Of a stretch of 64,000 bases of DNA, positions 9,190-16,953 are shown piece after piece. Every line of letters starts with the position of its first letter. Positions within the stretch are counted from its first letter, which is position 1. Under the pieces are notes generated by a model, which did no database searches, was not told the origin of the DNA, and was given only the letters and a program-made list of their open reading frames with translations. Origin of the DNA: Syntrophaceae bacterium (lineage in GTDB: Bacteria; Desulfobacterota; Syntrophia; Syntrophales; PHBD01); contig JABLXX010000003.1 in NCBI GenBank assembly GCA_013177825.1, forward strand, positions 1-64,000, given 5' to 3'. The position numbers and the translations under genes were made by a program.

Positions 9190-9552
9190 TCAATTCCACC
9201 CGTCCCTGCAGACGCCGCACAACTTGTTACAGACAGACTTCATGTCCTGAAAAAGGTTGTTCGGAATGATGATTGTATCCGCGCAGAGCCAGTTGTAGTC
9301 CTTCACCCCCGTCCACGTGTAGCCGGGAAGCGGCGAGAAGATGATCTTGCAGACAATGTCGGAAGGCGGAGCACCCCCGGCGGGGCGGCATGAAATATTG
9401 CTCGGTCTGTCGCTCGTGGAGTTGTAGTCTACAGTGCAATAGGCCGTCTGTTTCGGTATATCCTCGCATTTGTATGTCTGCGCCCGGGAAAGCTGCCAGG
9501 ATCCCGAGATGAAACCGGCGATCAGAATCGCCATGCAGAGTTTCCGTCCCAT
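9190..9552 (-). CDS. Small secreted cysteine-rich protein of unknown function
   Basis: 120 residues with a signal peptide ending near SRAQ. The mature part has nine cysteines, including a C-terminal CNKLCGVC cluster, suggesting disulfides outside the cytoplasm. The ATG at 9552 is preceded by a GAGGCGGAAG site; the open frame runs further upstream but those residues lack a signal sequence. I do not recognise the family. It lies immediately upstream of the hybrid kinase gene on the same strand, with a terminator between them. Confidence 0.55.
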   Translation of the reverse strand: MGRKLCMAILIAGFISGSWQLSRAQTYKCEDIPKQTAYCTVDYNSTSDRPSNISCRPAGGAPPSDIVCKIIFSPLPGYTWTGVKDYNWLCADTIIIPNNLFQDMKSVCNKLCGVCRDGWN

Positions 9553-9780
9553 CGTCTTCCGCCTCTCCGTGATTCCCCGGCAAGGTCCGGACATGCCATC
9601 GATGTCTTCGCTTGCGGGAGCATTCATCCAATGCAAGGTACTGGAACAGAGAACGTTTCGAATGTACTCATCTTCCCGTGATTCTGCAATCGGAAATGCA
9701 GGGCAGGGTACGAGGGGACAAACCGGTGGACACGGTGCCGCCCGCATTCACTGCCGCGTCACGCCGGCTTGTTTCTCTCC

Positions 9781-9886
9781 CCGGACCCCTTTCCGGAACC
9801 TCAGGCCCCGATTGCGAGCCACGGACCGTCCGCCATCAACAACAGGGCGGCGGGCGGATTGCCTGGCCGCCTGTTTGATTTTTTGT
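9781..9886 (+). repeat. tRNA-3'-like repeat plus hairpin, copy 3 (divergent)
   Basis: CGGAACC, GGCCCCG, CGAG, CGG and a final GCCA align in order with copy 1, about two thirds identical. A hairpin (AACAGG-CGGC with GCCG-CCTGTT, 9840-9877) ending in a T-run follows, as in copy 1. The rest of the 9553-9997 gap shows nothing else. Confidence 0.45.
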
Positions 9887-9997
9887 ATTGAGTTTTCCTC
9901 CGAATTCCATCAGGTTGATCGGCAAGTCGCATTCCCCGGAAGGGCGGGATCGTCTTTGCACGGTTCGACATCTCAACAAAACCATAAGGAGGGTGCC

Positions 9998-10996
9998 TTG
10001 TTCGACGGAACGATCATTGCGGGATACAGACATCAGCCGGGATTTCACTGCGCCTCCAGCGCCATCCGCAACGTCCTGGCCTTTCACGGCCTCAGGGTCA
10101 GCGAGCCCGCCGTCATCGGCCTGGGGCGGGGGCCGGGTTTCTCCTACCACGTCACTGATCAGCGCCCCTCCCGCCTGGTTCACATGCGCAACCTCAACCT
10201 GGAAGACAATTTCTTCCGGACCGTGAGCCTGACGTTCCGGTGGCGGGAGACGGACGACGCCGCGGAGGCAACGGCCCATGCGAAGGCGTCGGTGGACCGG
10301 GGCCTGCCGGTCCTCGTTCAGACCGACATCATCGATCTTCCCTACTTCAACACGGACCAGCACTTTCCCGGCCACGCCGTGGTCATCTGCGGCTACAGTG
10401 ACGAAAAGCAGGAATTCTATGTCTCGGACACCCTCCATCCGGAGGCCCTGGCCGTGGCGATCCCGGACATGGAGCGGGCGCGGACGTCCGTATTCCCGCC
10501 GTTCGCCCTGAGGAACCGGTCCTTCGTCCTCGAGGACCTCTCGGGATTCCACATCGACGAGGCCGTCGTGCGGGGAGCCATCCGCCGGTGGGCCGGGGAG
10601 AACCTGGACGGCCTTCCGGAGCTGCCCGTGGCTTACGGCGTCCGGGCACTGGAGGAGCTGATCGGGGATCTGTCCAACTGGAAGGAGGCGGCGGACTGGC
10701 AGTGGTCGGCGCGCTTCACCTACCAGATCATCGAGCGGCGGGGGACGGGGGGCGCCGGCTTCCGCACCCTCTACCGGCAGTTCCTGGAGGAAATGGAGGA
10801 CGCGCATCCGTCGCTCCGGAACCTGCGATTCTCGCAGGACCTGGAGGTCATCGAAGGCCTCTACCACGACATGGCCTCGGTATTCCGGCGGATCAGCGAG
10901 GGGGAGGCGCCGGACTTTTCCCCCGCCCGGCCGGTACTCGAAAACATCTTGGAGCGGGAGACGGCTTTCTACCGGAATATTCTGCGTGCCCTCTGA
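9998..10996 (+). CDS. BtrH N-terminal domain protein (DUF4872-like), cysteine-protease-fold acyl transfer or peptidase candidate
   Basis: 332 residues from a TTG start with an AAGGAGGG site seven bases upstream. The N-terminus GYRHQPGFHCASSAIRN supplies a candidate catalytic Cys18. The segment HFPGHAVVICGY supplies a histidine near residue 127, and VSDT follows. This is the layout of BtrH-type proteins, related to papain-like C39 peptidases; the founding member transfers an acyl chain from a carrier protein to butirosin. The C-terminal half matches the helical DUF4872 type. It is 21 bases upstream of a CoA-ligase/GNAT fusion and probably co-transcribed, hinting at acyl transfer. The substrate is unknown. 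Confidence 0.7.
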   Translation: MFDGTIIAGYRHQPGFHCASSAIRNVLAFHGLRVSEPAVIGLGRGPGFSYHVTDQRPSRLVHMRNLNLEDNFFRTVSLTFRWRETDDAAEATAHAKASVDRGLPVLVQTDIIDLPYFNTDQHFPGHAVVICGYSDEKQEFYVSDTLHPEALAVAIPDMERARTSVFPPFALRNRSFVLEDLSGFHIDEAVVRGAIRRWAGENLDGLPELPVAYGVRALEELIGDLSNWKEAADWQWSARFTYQIIERRGTGGAGFRTLYRQFLEEMEDAHPSLRNLRFSQDLEVIEGLYHDMASVFRRISEGEAPDFSPARPVLENILERETAFYRNILRAL

Positions 10997-11017
10997 AACG
11001 GGACATCGGAGCGAGCC

Positions 11018-13675
11018 ATGATTCGAAATCCTTTCGAACCGAAAACCATTGCGGTCATCGACGCCACGGACCGGGTAGACAGCCCGGTGTTCGCCCTCCA
11101 GGAGAACATCCTTGCCTCCGGGATCCGGCTGTATCCCGTCCATCCCGAACGGGCGGCCGTCTCCGGTATCGCGTGTTATCCAACGATCGGCGACGTCCCG
11201 GAGGCCGTCGACATGGCCGTGATCGCGACCCCGGCTGCCGATCTGCCCGGGATCGCTGCGGAGTGCGGGCGTGCGGGCGTGGGAGAGGCGCTGGTCGTGA
11301 CACCGCTTTCCCCCGACCGAAACGAATCTGTCGCTGTGGAGGAGGCGCTCCTGGAGGTCCGCAAGGTGCACGGCATGCGCATTCTCGGCCCCGGGAGCCT
11401 CGGCTTCATCCGGCCCTCAACGGGGCTGAACCTGACGCCCTTCCGGAGCATTCCGGAGGAGGGCGCCATCGCCCTGGTGGCACAGGGAGTCGCTTTCGGC
11501 AGGACGCTCTTCGAATGGGGGATGAGCTCCCGGATCGGCTTCAGCATGTTCATCTCCTTGGGATCCATGCTGGACGTCGACTTCGGGGACGTGATCGACC
11601 TGTTGGGGAACGATCCCCGGACGCGCAGCATCATGATCTACATGGAGGACCGCATCGGCGACGTGAAAAAGTTCATGAGCGCCGCCCGCGGCTTTTCCAG
11701 AAACAAGCCCGTCGTTCTGCTCAAGCCCCCGCATCCGGCGGACGGCGAGGAGGACTCGAAGTCCCACACCGGCGCCCTGGCGGGTCCCGAGGAGGTATAT
11801 GACGCGGTCTTCCGGAGAGCCGGCGTGGTCCGGGTCGGGGAGATCAAGGACCTGTTCAACACGGCCGGCGTCCTGTATGCGCGGCGGCTGCCGAAAGGCC
11901 CGCGGCTGGCGGTAGTCTCCAATTCCGGAGGGGCCGCCGCGATGGCGGTGTCGAGGCTGCTGCGCTCGGGGGGACAGCTCGCCCGGCCGGCGCCGGCGAC
12001 GGAGGAGGCTCTGCGGCCCCTTTTGCCGAGGGGAAGCGACGTCGCGAATCCCCTGGACATCTTCCCCGATGCGGACGTCGAGCGGTATGTGGAGTCTGCG
12101 CGGCTATGCATCGGCGACGATAATACGGATGGCGCGCTGGTCATCTTCACCCCCCAGGAAGGGATCCGTTCGGAGGATCTCGCGGCCGCTCTCGCGGACC
12201 TGGCCGGGAAGGTTGCCAAGCCGGTGATCGCGACCTGGCTGGGGGACCGTGAACAGGGGCGCGAAAGGGCTTTCCTGGCGGGCAGGGGCGTGCCGTCATA
12301 CGACACGCCCGAGGAGGCCGTCCGCACGTATCTCTACATGTACCGGTACGAGCGGAACCTGGAGCTGCTGTACGAGACGCCGGCGGAGCTGACCACGGAG
12401 GAGGCGCCGCCCAAGAATCATCTCCGGAACCTGATCCGCAGGCGCTGCGGCTCCGGGATTACCGTCCTGACGGAGGACGAGTCGCGGAAGTTCCTCGCCA
12501 GCTACGGGATCCGGACGGTCGGGACCGCCATGGCCCGGTCCCTGGACGAGGCGGTCCTGCAGGCCGAGCGGATCGGTTATCCCGTGGTGCTCAAGGTCGT
12601 CTCGCCGGACGTCATCTTCCGGCCGGACGTGGGGGGTATCGCGGTCAACATCACCTCCGTCAATGTTCTCCGGGAGGAGTACGAGAGCATCATGGAGCGG
12701 GTCCGCCGGTTCGCCCCCCGGGCGGAGATCCGAGGCGTCACGGTCCAGAAGATGATCCAGCCCGTGGACTTCGAGCTGATCCTGGGATCCAGGAAAGACA
12801 AAACCTTCGGGGCCGTCATTCTCTTCGGGATGGGAGGGGTGGGAGTCCGGGTCTACCGGGACTTTTCCCTGGCCCTGCCGCCGCTGAACCAGGCCCTGGC
12901 GCGCCGGCTCATGGAAGACACCCGGATCTTCCGGATGCTCCAGGGGTACCGCGGCAAGCCTCCTGCGGACCTCCGGCAGCTGGAAGAGATTATTGTGAAC
13001 TTCTCCAACCTCGTCGTGGACTTCCCCGAGATCATGGAGATGGACGTCAACCCCATCGTTGTCAGCCGTGGAACGCCCTACGCGCTGGGGGCACGCATCA
13101 TCCCCGACCCGGACTGCCTGTCCATCGCGTCTCCCTATGCGCACCTGTCCATCACCCCCTATCCGTCCCGCTACGTCATGCGCTGGAATCTCCCGGACGG
13201 CCTGGAAGTCGTCCTGCGTCCCATCCGTCCTGAGGACGAACCCCTGGAGCGGGAGATGTTCGCCTCCGCTTCCGAGGCCACGCTCCGGGAGCGTTACTAC
13301 CACACCGTCCGGGACGTCGGGCACATGGAGCACGCCCGCTCCTGCAACATCGACTACGACCGCGAAATGACCCTGGTGGCGGAGATCCGGCAGAACGGGC
13401 AGCGCCGTCTCATCGGCACGGGCGGCATCGTCATCGAGCCGCATACGAAGCGTTGCGAGTTCGCCATTCTCGTCCACGACGAGTTCCAGGGGCGCGGCCT
13501 GGCCTACAAGATGCTGGACGTCCTGATCGGCATCGCCGGCGAGAAGGGCCTGCGGGAATTTTTCGGATACGTCGAGAAGCGCAATCTCCGGATGCTCCGG
13601 CTGTGCGAAAAACTGGGCATGGTCCGCGATCCGCGGTCCGACGATCCGGTCCGGGTTGTGCTGGCACTGGCGTGA
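11018..13675 (+). CDS. ADP-forming acyl-CoA synthetase-like protein fused to a GNAT acetyltransferase (PatZ/Pat-like)
   Basis: 885 residues. Residues 1-450 are the CoA-binding and succinyl-CoA-ligase-like domains of the NDP-forming acyl-CoA synthetase family; the site that carries the phospho-His in true ligases is in the KSHTGALAGP region. Residues 480-700 are an ATP-grasp domain containing FGMGGVGV and MDVNPIVV. Residues 725-885 are a GNAT acyltransferase with the acetyl-CoA loop VHDEFQGRGLAYKM. This order and length match PatZ/Pat lysine acetyltransferases, which acetylate metabolic enzymes such as acetyl-CoA synthetase. An AMP-forming acyl-CoA synthetase at 2.4 kb is a conceivable target (inference). 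Confidence 0.88.
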   Translation: MIRNPFEPKTIAVIDATDRVDSPVFALQENILASGIRLYPVHPERAAVSGIACYPTIGDVPEAVDMAVIATPAADLPGIAAECGRAGVGEALVVTPLSPDRNESVAVEEALLEVRKVHGMRILGPGSLGFIRPSTGLNLTPFRSIPEEGAIALVAQGVAFGRTLFEWGMSSRIGFSMFISLGSMLDVDFGDVIDLLGNDPRTRSIMIYMEDRIGDVKKFMSAARGFSRNKPVVLLKPPHPADGEEDSKSHTGALAGPEEVYDAVFRRAGVVRVGEIKDLFNTAGVLYARRLPKGPRLAVVSNSGGAAAMAVSRLLRSGGQLARPAPATEEALRPLLPRGSDVANPLDIFPDADVERYVESARLCIGDDNTDGALVIFTPQEGIRSEDLAAALADLAGKVAKPVIATWLGDREQGRERAFLAGRGVPSYDTPEEAVRTYLYMYRYERNLELLYETPAELTTEEAPPKNHLRNLIRRRCGSGITVLTEDESRKFLASYGIRTVGTAMARSLDEAVLQAERIGYPVVLKVVSPDVIFRPDVGGIAVNITSVNVLREEYESIMERVRRFAPRAEIRGVTVQKMIQPVDFELILGSRKDKTFGAVILFGMGGVGVRVYRDFSLALPPLNQALARRLMEDTRIFRMLQGYRGKPPADLRQLEEIIVNFSNLVVDFPEIMEMDVNPIVVSRGTPYALGARIIPDPDCLSIASPYAHLSITPYPSRYVMRWNLPDGLEVVLRPIRPEDEPLEREMFASASEATLRERYYHTVRDVGHMEHARSCNIDYDREMTLVAEIRQNGQRRLIGTGGIVIEPHTKRCEFAILVHDEFQGRGLAYKMLDVLIGIAGEKGLREFFGYVEKRNLRMLRLCEKLGMVRDPRSDDPVRVVLALA

Positions 13676-13768
13676 GCATGCAGGAGGCGACTGGCAGGCA
13701 GGCGCGGGCATCGTCCGGAGCGGTGCGGGAAAGAGGGCCGGCAGTAGCCTCCGCAGGCGAGGAATTCA

Positions 13769-13797
13769 TTGACACCCGGGGGTGTTCTTCGTATAGT
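13769..13797 (+). promoter_or_regulatory. Consensus sigma70 promoter upstream of the first receiver gene
   Basis: TTGACA (13769-13774), a 17-base spacer and TATAGT (13792-13797). It lies about 200 bases before the receiver gene, so a long leader is implied. The -35 box is followed by CCC, as in two other promoters of the window. The rest of the 13676-13997 gap shows nothing clear. Confidence 0.6.
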
Positions 13798-13997
13798 TTC
13801 CGGCAATCAACAGGTCCATATCCGCTGTAATCACGGTCATCTTTTCTCTACGGTTCCTGGCGCCGGCCGATTGGTCGGCAACGTCGTTATCAGAATGGTT
13901 CAAACATGTCCGGAAGCCGGATTTCCGGGATCGAAGCCATGAAGCGCGCCGGCCGGTCTTTTCCAAGGGCTTTTTCAACGAACAAGGGAGGCGAGAC

Positions 13998-14447
13998 ATG
14001 TCAGACAGCCTGGATGTGATCATTGTCGATGACGACCCGATGGTTTGTTCCGTGATCAGGGACATGATCCAGTCGTTCTATGTCTGGGGGGATGTCCGGG
14101 CGTTCACGAACGTCGACGAGGCCTATACCTACTGTTACCAGAAAAAAGCGGGGGTGGCCGTCTTCGTCCTCGACGTGTTCATGGGATCGGATACGGGGTT
14201 CAGCTTCCTGGACGCCATCGTCGAGAAGTTTCCCATGGCGTATGAAGACGCCATCATCATGACCGGCCATGCCAGCGACGACGTCGTGAACATGTGCATC
14301 GCCTCCAACATCACCTACCTCATTGAAAAGCCCATCCGGTCCTATTCGCTGCAGTTGGCCGTCCGTGCAATCGTGGGCAAATACCTCCGCTTTGCCAAGA
14401 GGATTCTGGAGGATCCGGTACTGGCCGAAACGATTTCCGGCTTCTAG
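13998..14447 (+). CDS. Stand-alone response-regulator receiver protein
   Basis: 149 residues, a single receiver domain with no output domain. The acidic pocket is VDDDP at residues 10-14, the phosphoacceptor is Asp53 or so in VFVLDVFMG, the conserved threonine/serine is in IIMTGHAS, and the lysine is in IEKPIRS. A short C-terminal tail follows (AIVGKYLRFAKRILEDP). It is clearly paralogous to the receiver at 22174-22629. The two flank the PrkA-YeaH-SpoVR-PrkA cluster and run convergently toward it, which suggests a shared pathway but does not prove it. The start has GGGAGGCG before it. Confidence 0.9.
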   Translation: MSDSLDVIIVDDDPMVCSVIRDMIQSFYVWGDVRAFTNVDEAYTYCYQKKAGVAVFVLDVFMGSDTGFSFLDAIVEKFPMAYEDAIIMTGHASDDVVNMCIASNITYLIEKPIRSYSLQLAVRAIVGKYLRFAKRILEDPVLAETISGF

Positions 14448-14450
14448 AGG

Positions 14451-14588
14451 CGACCTCGAAAAAGCCCGGATGCTGCGTTGTGCTGCATCCTTCGTCGCTG
14501 CGGCGTACCAGTAGTACGCCTCGCGGCTCGGGATTTCGGGGGCCTTGCATCCGGGCATTTTTGAACGGCCCGCCGACGACCTCGAAAA
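14451..14588. repeat. MITE-like structured repeat flanked by a 12-bp direct repeat
   Basis: CGACCTCGAAAA occurs at both ends (14451-14462 and 14577-14588). Inside, GAAAAAGCCCGGATGC faces GCATCCGGGCATTTTT in inverted orientation, and a central hairpin GGCGTAC/GTACGCC lies at 14502-14520. It has no coding content. It has the look of a dispersed palindromic element between two convergent genes. Confidence 0.5.
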
Positions 14589-14596
14589 CGAAAAAG

Positions 14597-14620
14597 GGGA
14601 CAGAGTTCAAATCTGTCCCC
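14597..14620. terminator. Bidirectional terminator between receiver and PrkA-like genes
   Basis: GGGGACAG and CTGTCCCC arms around AGTTCAAAT. It lies between the convergent ends of the receiver gene and the second PrkA gene. Confidence 0.6.
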
Positions 14621-14650
14621 CGTTCCCAGGACTCCCTTTCCGGCCCTGCA

Positions 14651-16942
14651 TCAGGGCGTCGAGAACGTGTTCGCCAGGTCGCTGTCGAGGACGTAGATGC
14701 TGATCTCCCTGGCTCCCTGTTCGCAATAGCCGTATCGGTTCATCAGGTTCCGGATGAGGAAGCGGACCTCGTGCCGGATCCGCTGGTCGTACGTCTTGAA
14801 GGCTTCCGTGCCGTAGTCCTTGATGCCCCTCCGGAAATTCTCGTTCTTCAGGAAGGGATCCATCACGTTCTCCTTCAGGTTGTGAATATAGCGTTCCCTC
14901 AGGGAGGCATAGATCATCGTCTCGGTGATGCTCTTTCGCTCCAGCAGCATCTCCTGCGTGAGGGTTTTTGAGGTGTACTGGTTCTGGGTTTCCTTACGGA
15001 AGGCATGCCGCTGATTGAATGCGGCCTGGGAACCCAGGATGCGGCGCTCGATGCCGGCAAAGAATTCTTCTGTCAGATCGATGGTTTCCCCGGTGTAAAT
15101 ACACTTTTCCGTCCGCCCCGGCTCGAAGTTGACGGCAAACAGGTAATTCTGGACGTCCCTGGAAATCCGTTCCTCGTTGTAATCGTAGAGCGATTCCTTG
15201 ACTTCCTGCAGTACGGCGTAATTATAAGAATCGACGAGTGAATCCAGAAAGCCTTCGGGGATGTCCTCGGCATGGTCCTTCTGGTGCTGACGGAAGAAAT
15301 TGCAGACCATGGCCATGGAGATCAGGGCGCCCTCCTTCGCATAGGCGGAGTAGAAATCATCGAAGATCTTGATGGAATCCCTTCCTGAAAATCCCTTTTC
15401 GCCTTCCGTCTCCGAGTCGGCAATGACGGCCTTCCGCTTTTTCGCCGAGAAATTCTTCCGGTCCTCCTGGGTCAGCCAGGACGGGATGAAACCGGCGTAG
15501 ATGTCCATTTTCAGCAGCTGCAGATTCCGGTCGCAGTAGAGCGTGTATTTCTCCGGATCGCCGATCCATTCGAGGAGATTGTCCGATTTCTCTTTCAATC
15601 GGGTCGCGATGATGACCTTGGCGAAGTTCTGCAGGACCCTCGGGAGAAACATGTTCTCGATCCGGTCGCCGAAGATGTTCTTGTAGATTTTTACTTCCGT
15701 ATTGTAATCCAGTACATAGGGGATCTTGATGAAGCTGATCCGGTCGAGGAACGACTGGGTGCCCACGATGTTCACACGGTCTTCCGGGTTCATGAGGGCC
15801 AGGAAGAGGGAGTTCACGTTTTCCTCGATGTCCTCCACCTTGTGCACGCCTTCGCTGATGATCCCGTGAAGGTTCGCGAACCGCTCCTTGTTGTTGTCCT
15901 TCACGTCCATGATGGCGTAGATGCCGTTGTTCGTGTTCGCGTAGCGGGAATAGATGTACCGGACGCGGTTGCTGTCCTTGATCAGATTGTTGATCTGGCT
16001 CTGGAGCAGCTCGTTGGTCAGGACGCTGGTCTTGGTGATCCGGTCTCCCGGGTTGAAAACGCTGATGCCCTGGCCCAGCCGCCGGTTGAATTCGTACGGC
16101 CGCGCGAAGATCATTTCGAGGACCTTCTCGGGCGAATTGACGATGTCCAGGAGCGCCATATAGAGCGAAACGCAGATGGTGCAGGGGCTGTCGCGGAATA
16201 TCCACTCGTACTGCTTCTCCGTGAACAGCTTCTCCTTGAACGCCTCATCCTCGATCAGCTGACCGTAGACCTCCTTCCGGTAGGCTTTCGGAACCAGGAT
16301 CAGGGGGCTGTCATGGCTGGGGCAGGGCACCTCCAGGTATTCTTTCATCGGCGTATACAGGGGGCCGTCCCGGGTGGGCTTTTTCGGCATCAGGTCGGAC
16401 TCGTCGGCCAGGTGCCTCAACTGCTGCAGGATGACGGGGGTCTCATGTCCCGTCATGACGCCCAGGGCCTTTTTGTTCAGGCGCCAGACCGTCTCGTAGG
16501 TCGTCCCCTCGGGGGTCTTTGTGTACTGCTCGAACTTCATGAGGAGGTTGTTCAGGAACGTGCTCTTGCCGCACCCGTGGGGGCCCTCGAAGATGTAGAT
16601 CCGGTTCTGCTGGCTTCCGGACCGGAAGGACGCGAACTGCTTGATCAGGCGGTTGGCGAAGAGCTGGTCGGCGAAGAACGGATGGTCCGTCCCCTCGACG
16701 AAGAGTTTCGTGCAGTCGTACAGGACGTAGTGAATCGATTCGGGATCGTCGGGATATTCGTCAGTGCCTTCGCCCACGTAGCTCCGGATCATGTCGTAGA
16801 GCATCTGGAAGGTGTTGCGGAAAACCATGGTCGGATTCCGGGCGGCAAAAGAGACGAAGTCCGTCAACGGCACGGCCGCGCGGTGTCCCCGTTCGGCGAT
16901 CCGTTTCGACAGGCTGCTGATGATGCTTTGTTCGGTATTCAT
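14651..16942 (-). CDS. PrkA-family AAA+ serine kinase/protease-like protein, second and divergent copy
   Basis: 763 residues, last gene of the four-gene minus-strand operon. The Walker A motif is GPHGCGKST at 120-128. The PrkA-type middle region has IPYVLDYNTEVKIYKNIFGD, matching the IVKVPYCLRISEEIKIYEKL-type segment of E. coli YeaG. The C-terminus keeps the family's final helical domain with GYCEQGAREISIYVL. PrkA proteins have AAA+ motor and kinase-like parts and act in stationary-phase or sporulation stress responses. This copy is about 120 residues longer than E. coli YeaG and has an extra charged loop near 500-520 (AKKRKAVIADSETEGEKG). It may form mixed rings with the first copy (inference). 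Confidence 0.8.
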   Translation of the reverse strand: MNTEQSIISSLSKRIAERGHRAAVPLTDFVSFAARNPTMVFRNTFQMLYDMIRSYVGEGTDEYPDDPESIHYVLYDCTKLFVEGTDHPFFADQLFANRLIKQFASFRSGSQQNRIYIFEGPHGCGKSTFLNNLLMKFEQYTKTPEGTTYETVWRLNKKALGVMTGHETPVILQQLRHLADESDLMPKKPTRDGPLYTPMKEYLEVPCPSHDSPLILVPKAYRKEVYGQLIEDEAFKEKLFTEKQYEWIFRDSPCTICVSLYMALLDIVNSPEKVLEMIFARPYEFNRRLGQGISVFNPGDRITKTSVLTNELLQSQINNLIKDSNRVRYIYSRYANTNNGIYAIMDVKDNNKERFANLHGIISEGVHKVEDIEENVNSLFLALMNPEDRVNIVGTQSFLDRISFIKIPYVLDYNTEVKIYKNIFGDRIENMFLPRVLQNFAKVIIATRLKEKSDNLLEWIGDPEKYTLYCDRNLQLLKMDIYAGFIPSWLTQEDRKNFSAKKRKAVIADSETEGEKGFSGRDSIKIFDDFYSAYAKEGALISMAMVCNFFRQHQKDHAEDIPEGFLDSLVDSYNYAVLQEVKESLYDYNEERISRDVQNYLFAVNFEPGRTEKCIYTGETIDLTEEFFAGIERRILGSQAAFNQRHAFRKETQNQYTSKTLTQEMLLERKSITETMIYASLRERYIHNLKENVMDPFLKNENFRRGIKDYGTEAFKTYDQRIRHEVRFLIRNLMNRYGYCEQGAREISIYVLDSDLANTFSTP

Positions 16943-16953
16943 GACGAGCGCTT

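Noticed and set aside
12296-13711. A 471-codon minus-strand frame
   Set aside because: Shadow of the PatZ-like gene, rich in Asp, Val, His and Pro with no recognisable family.
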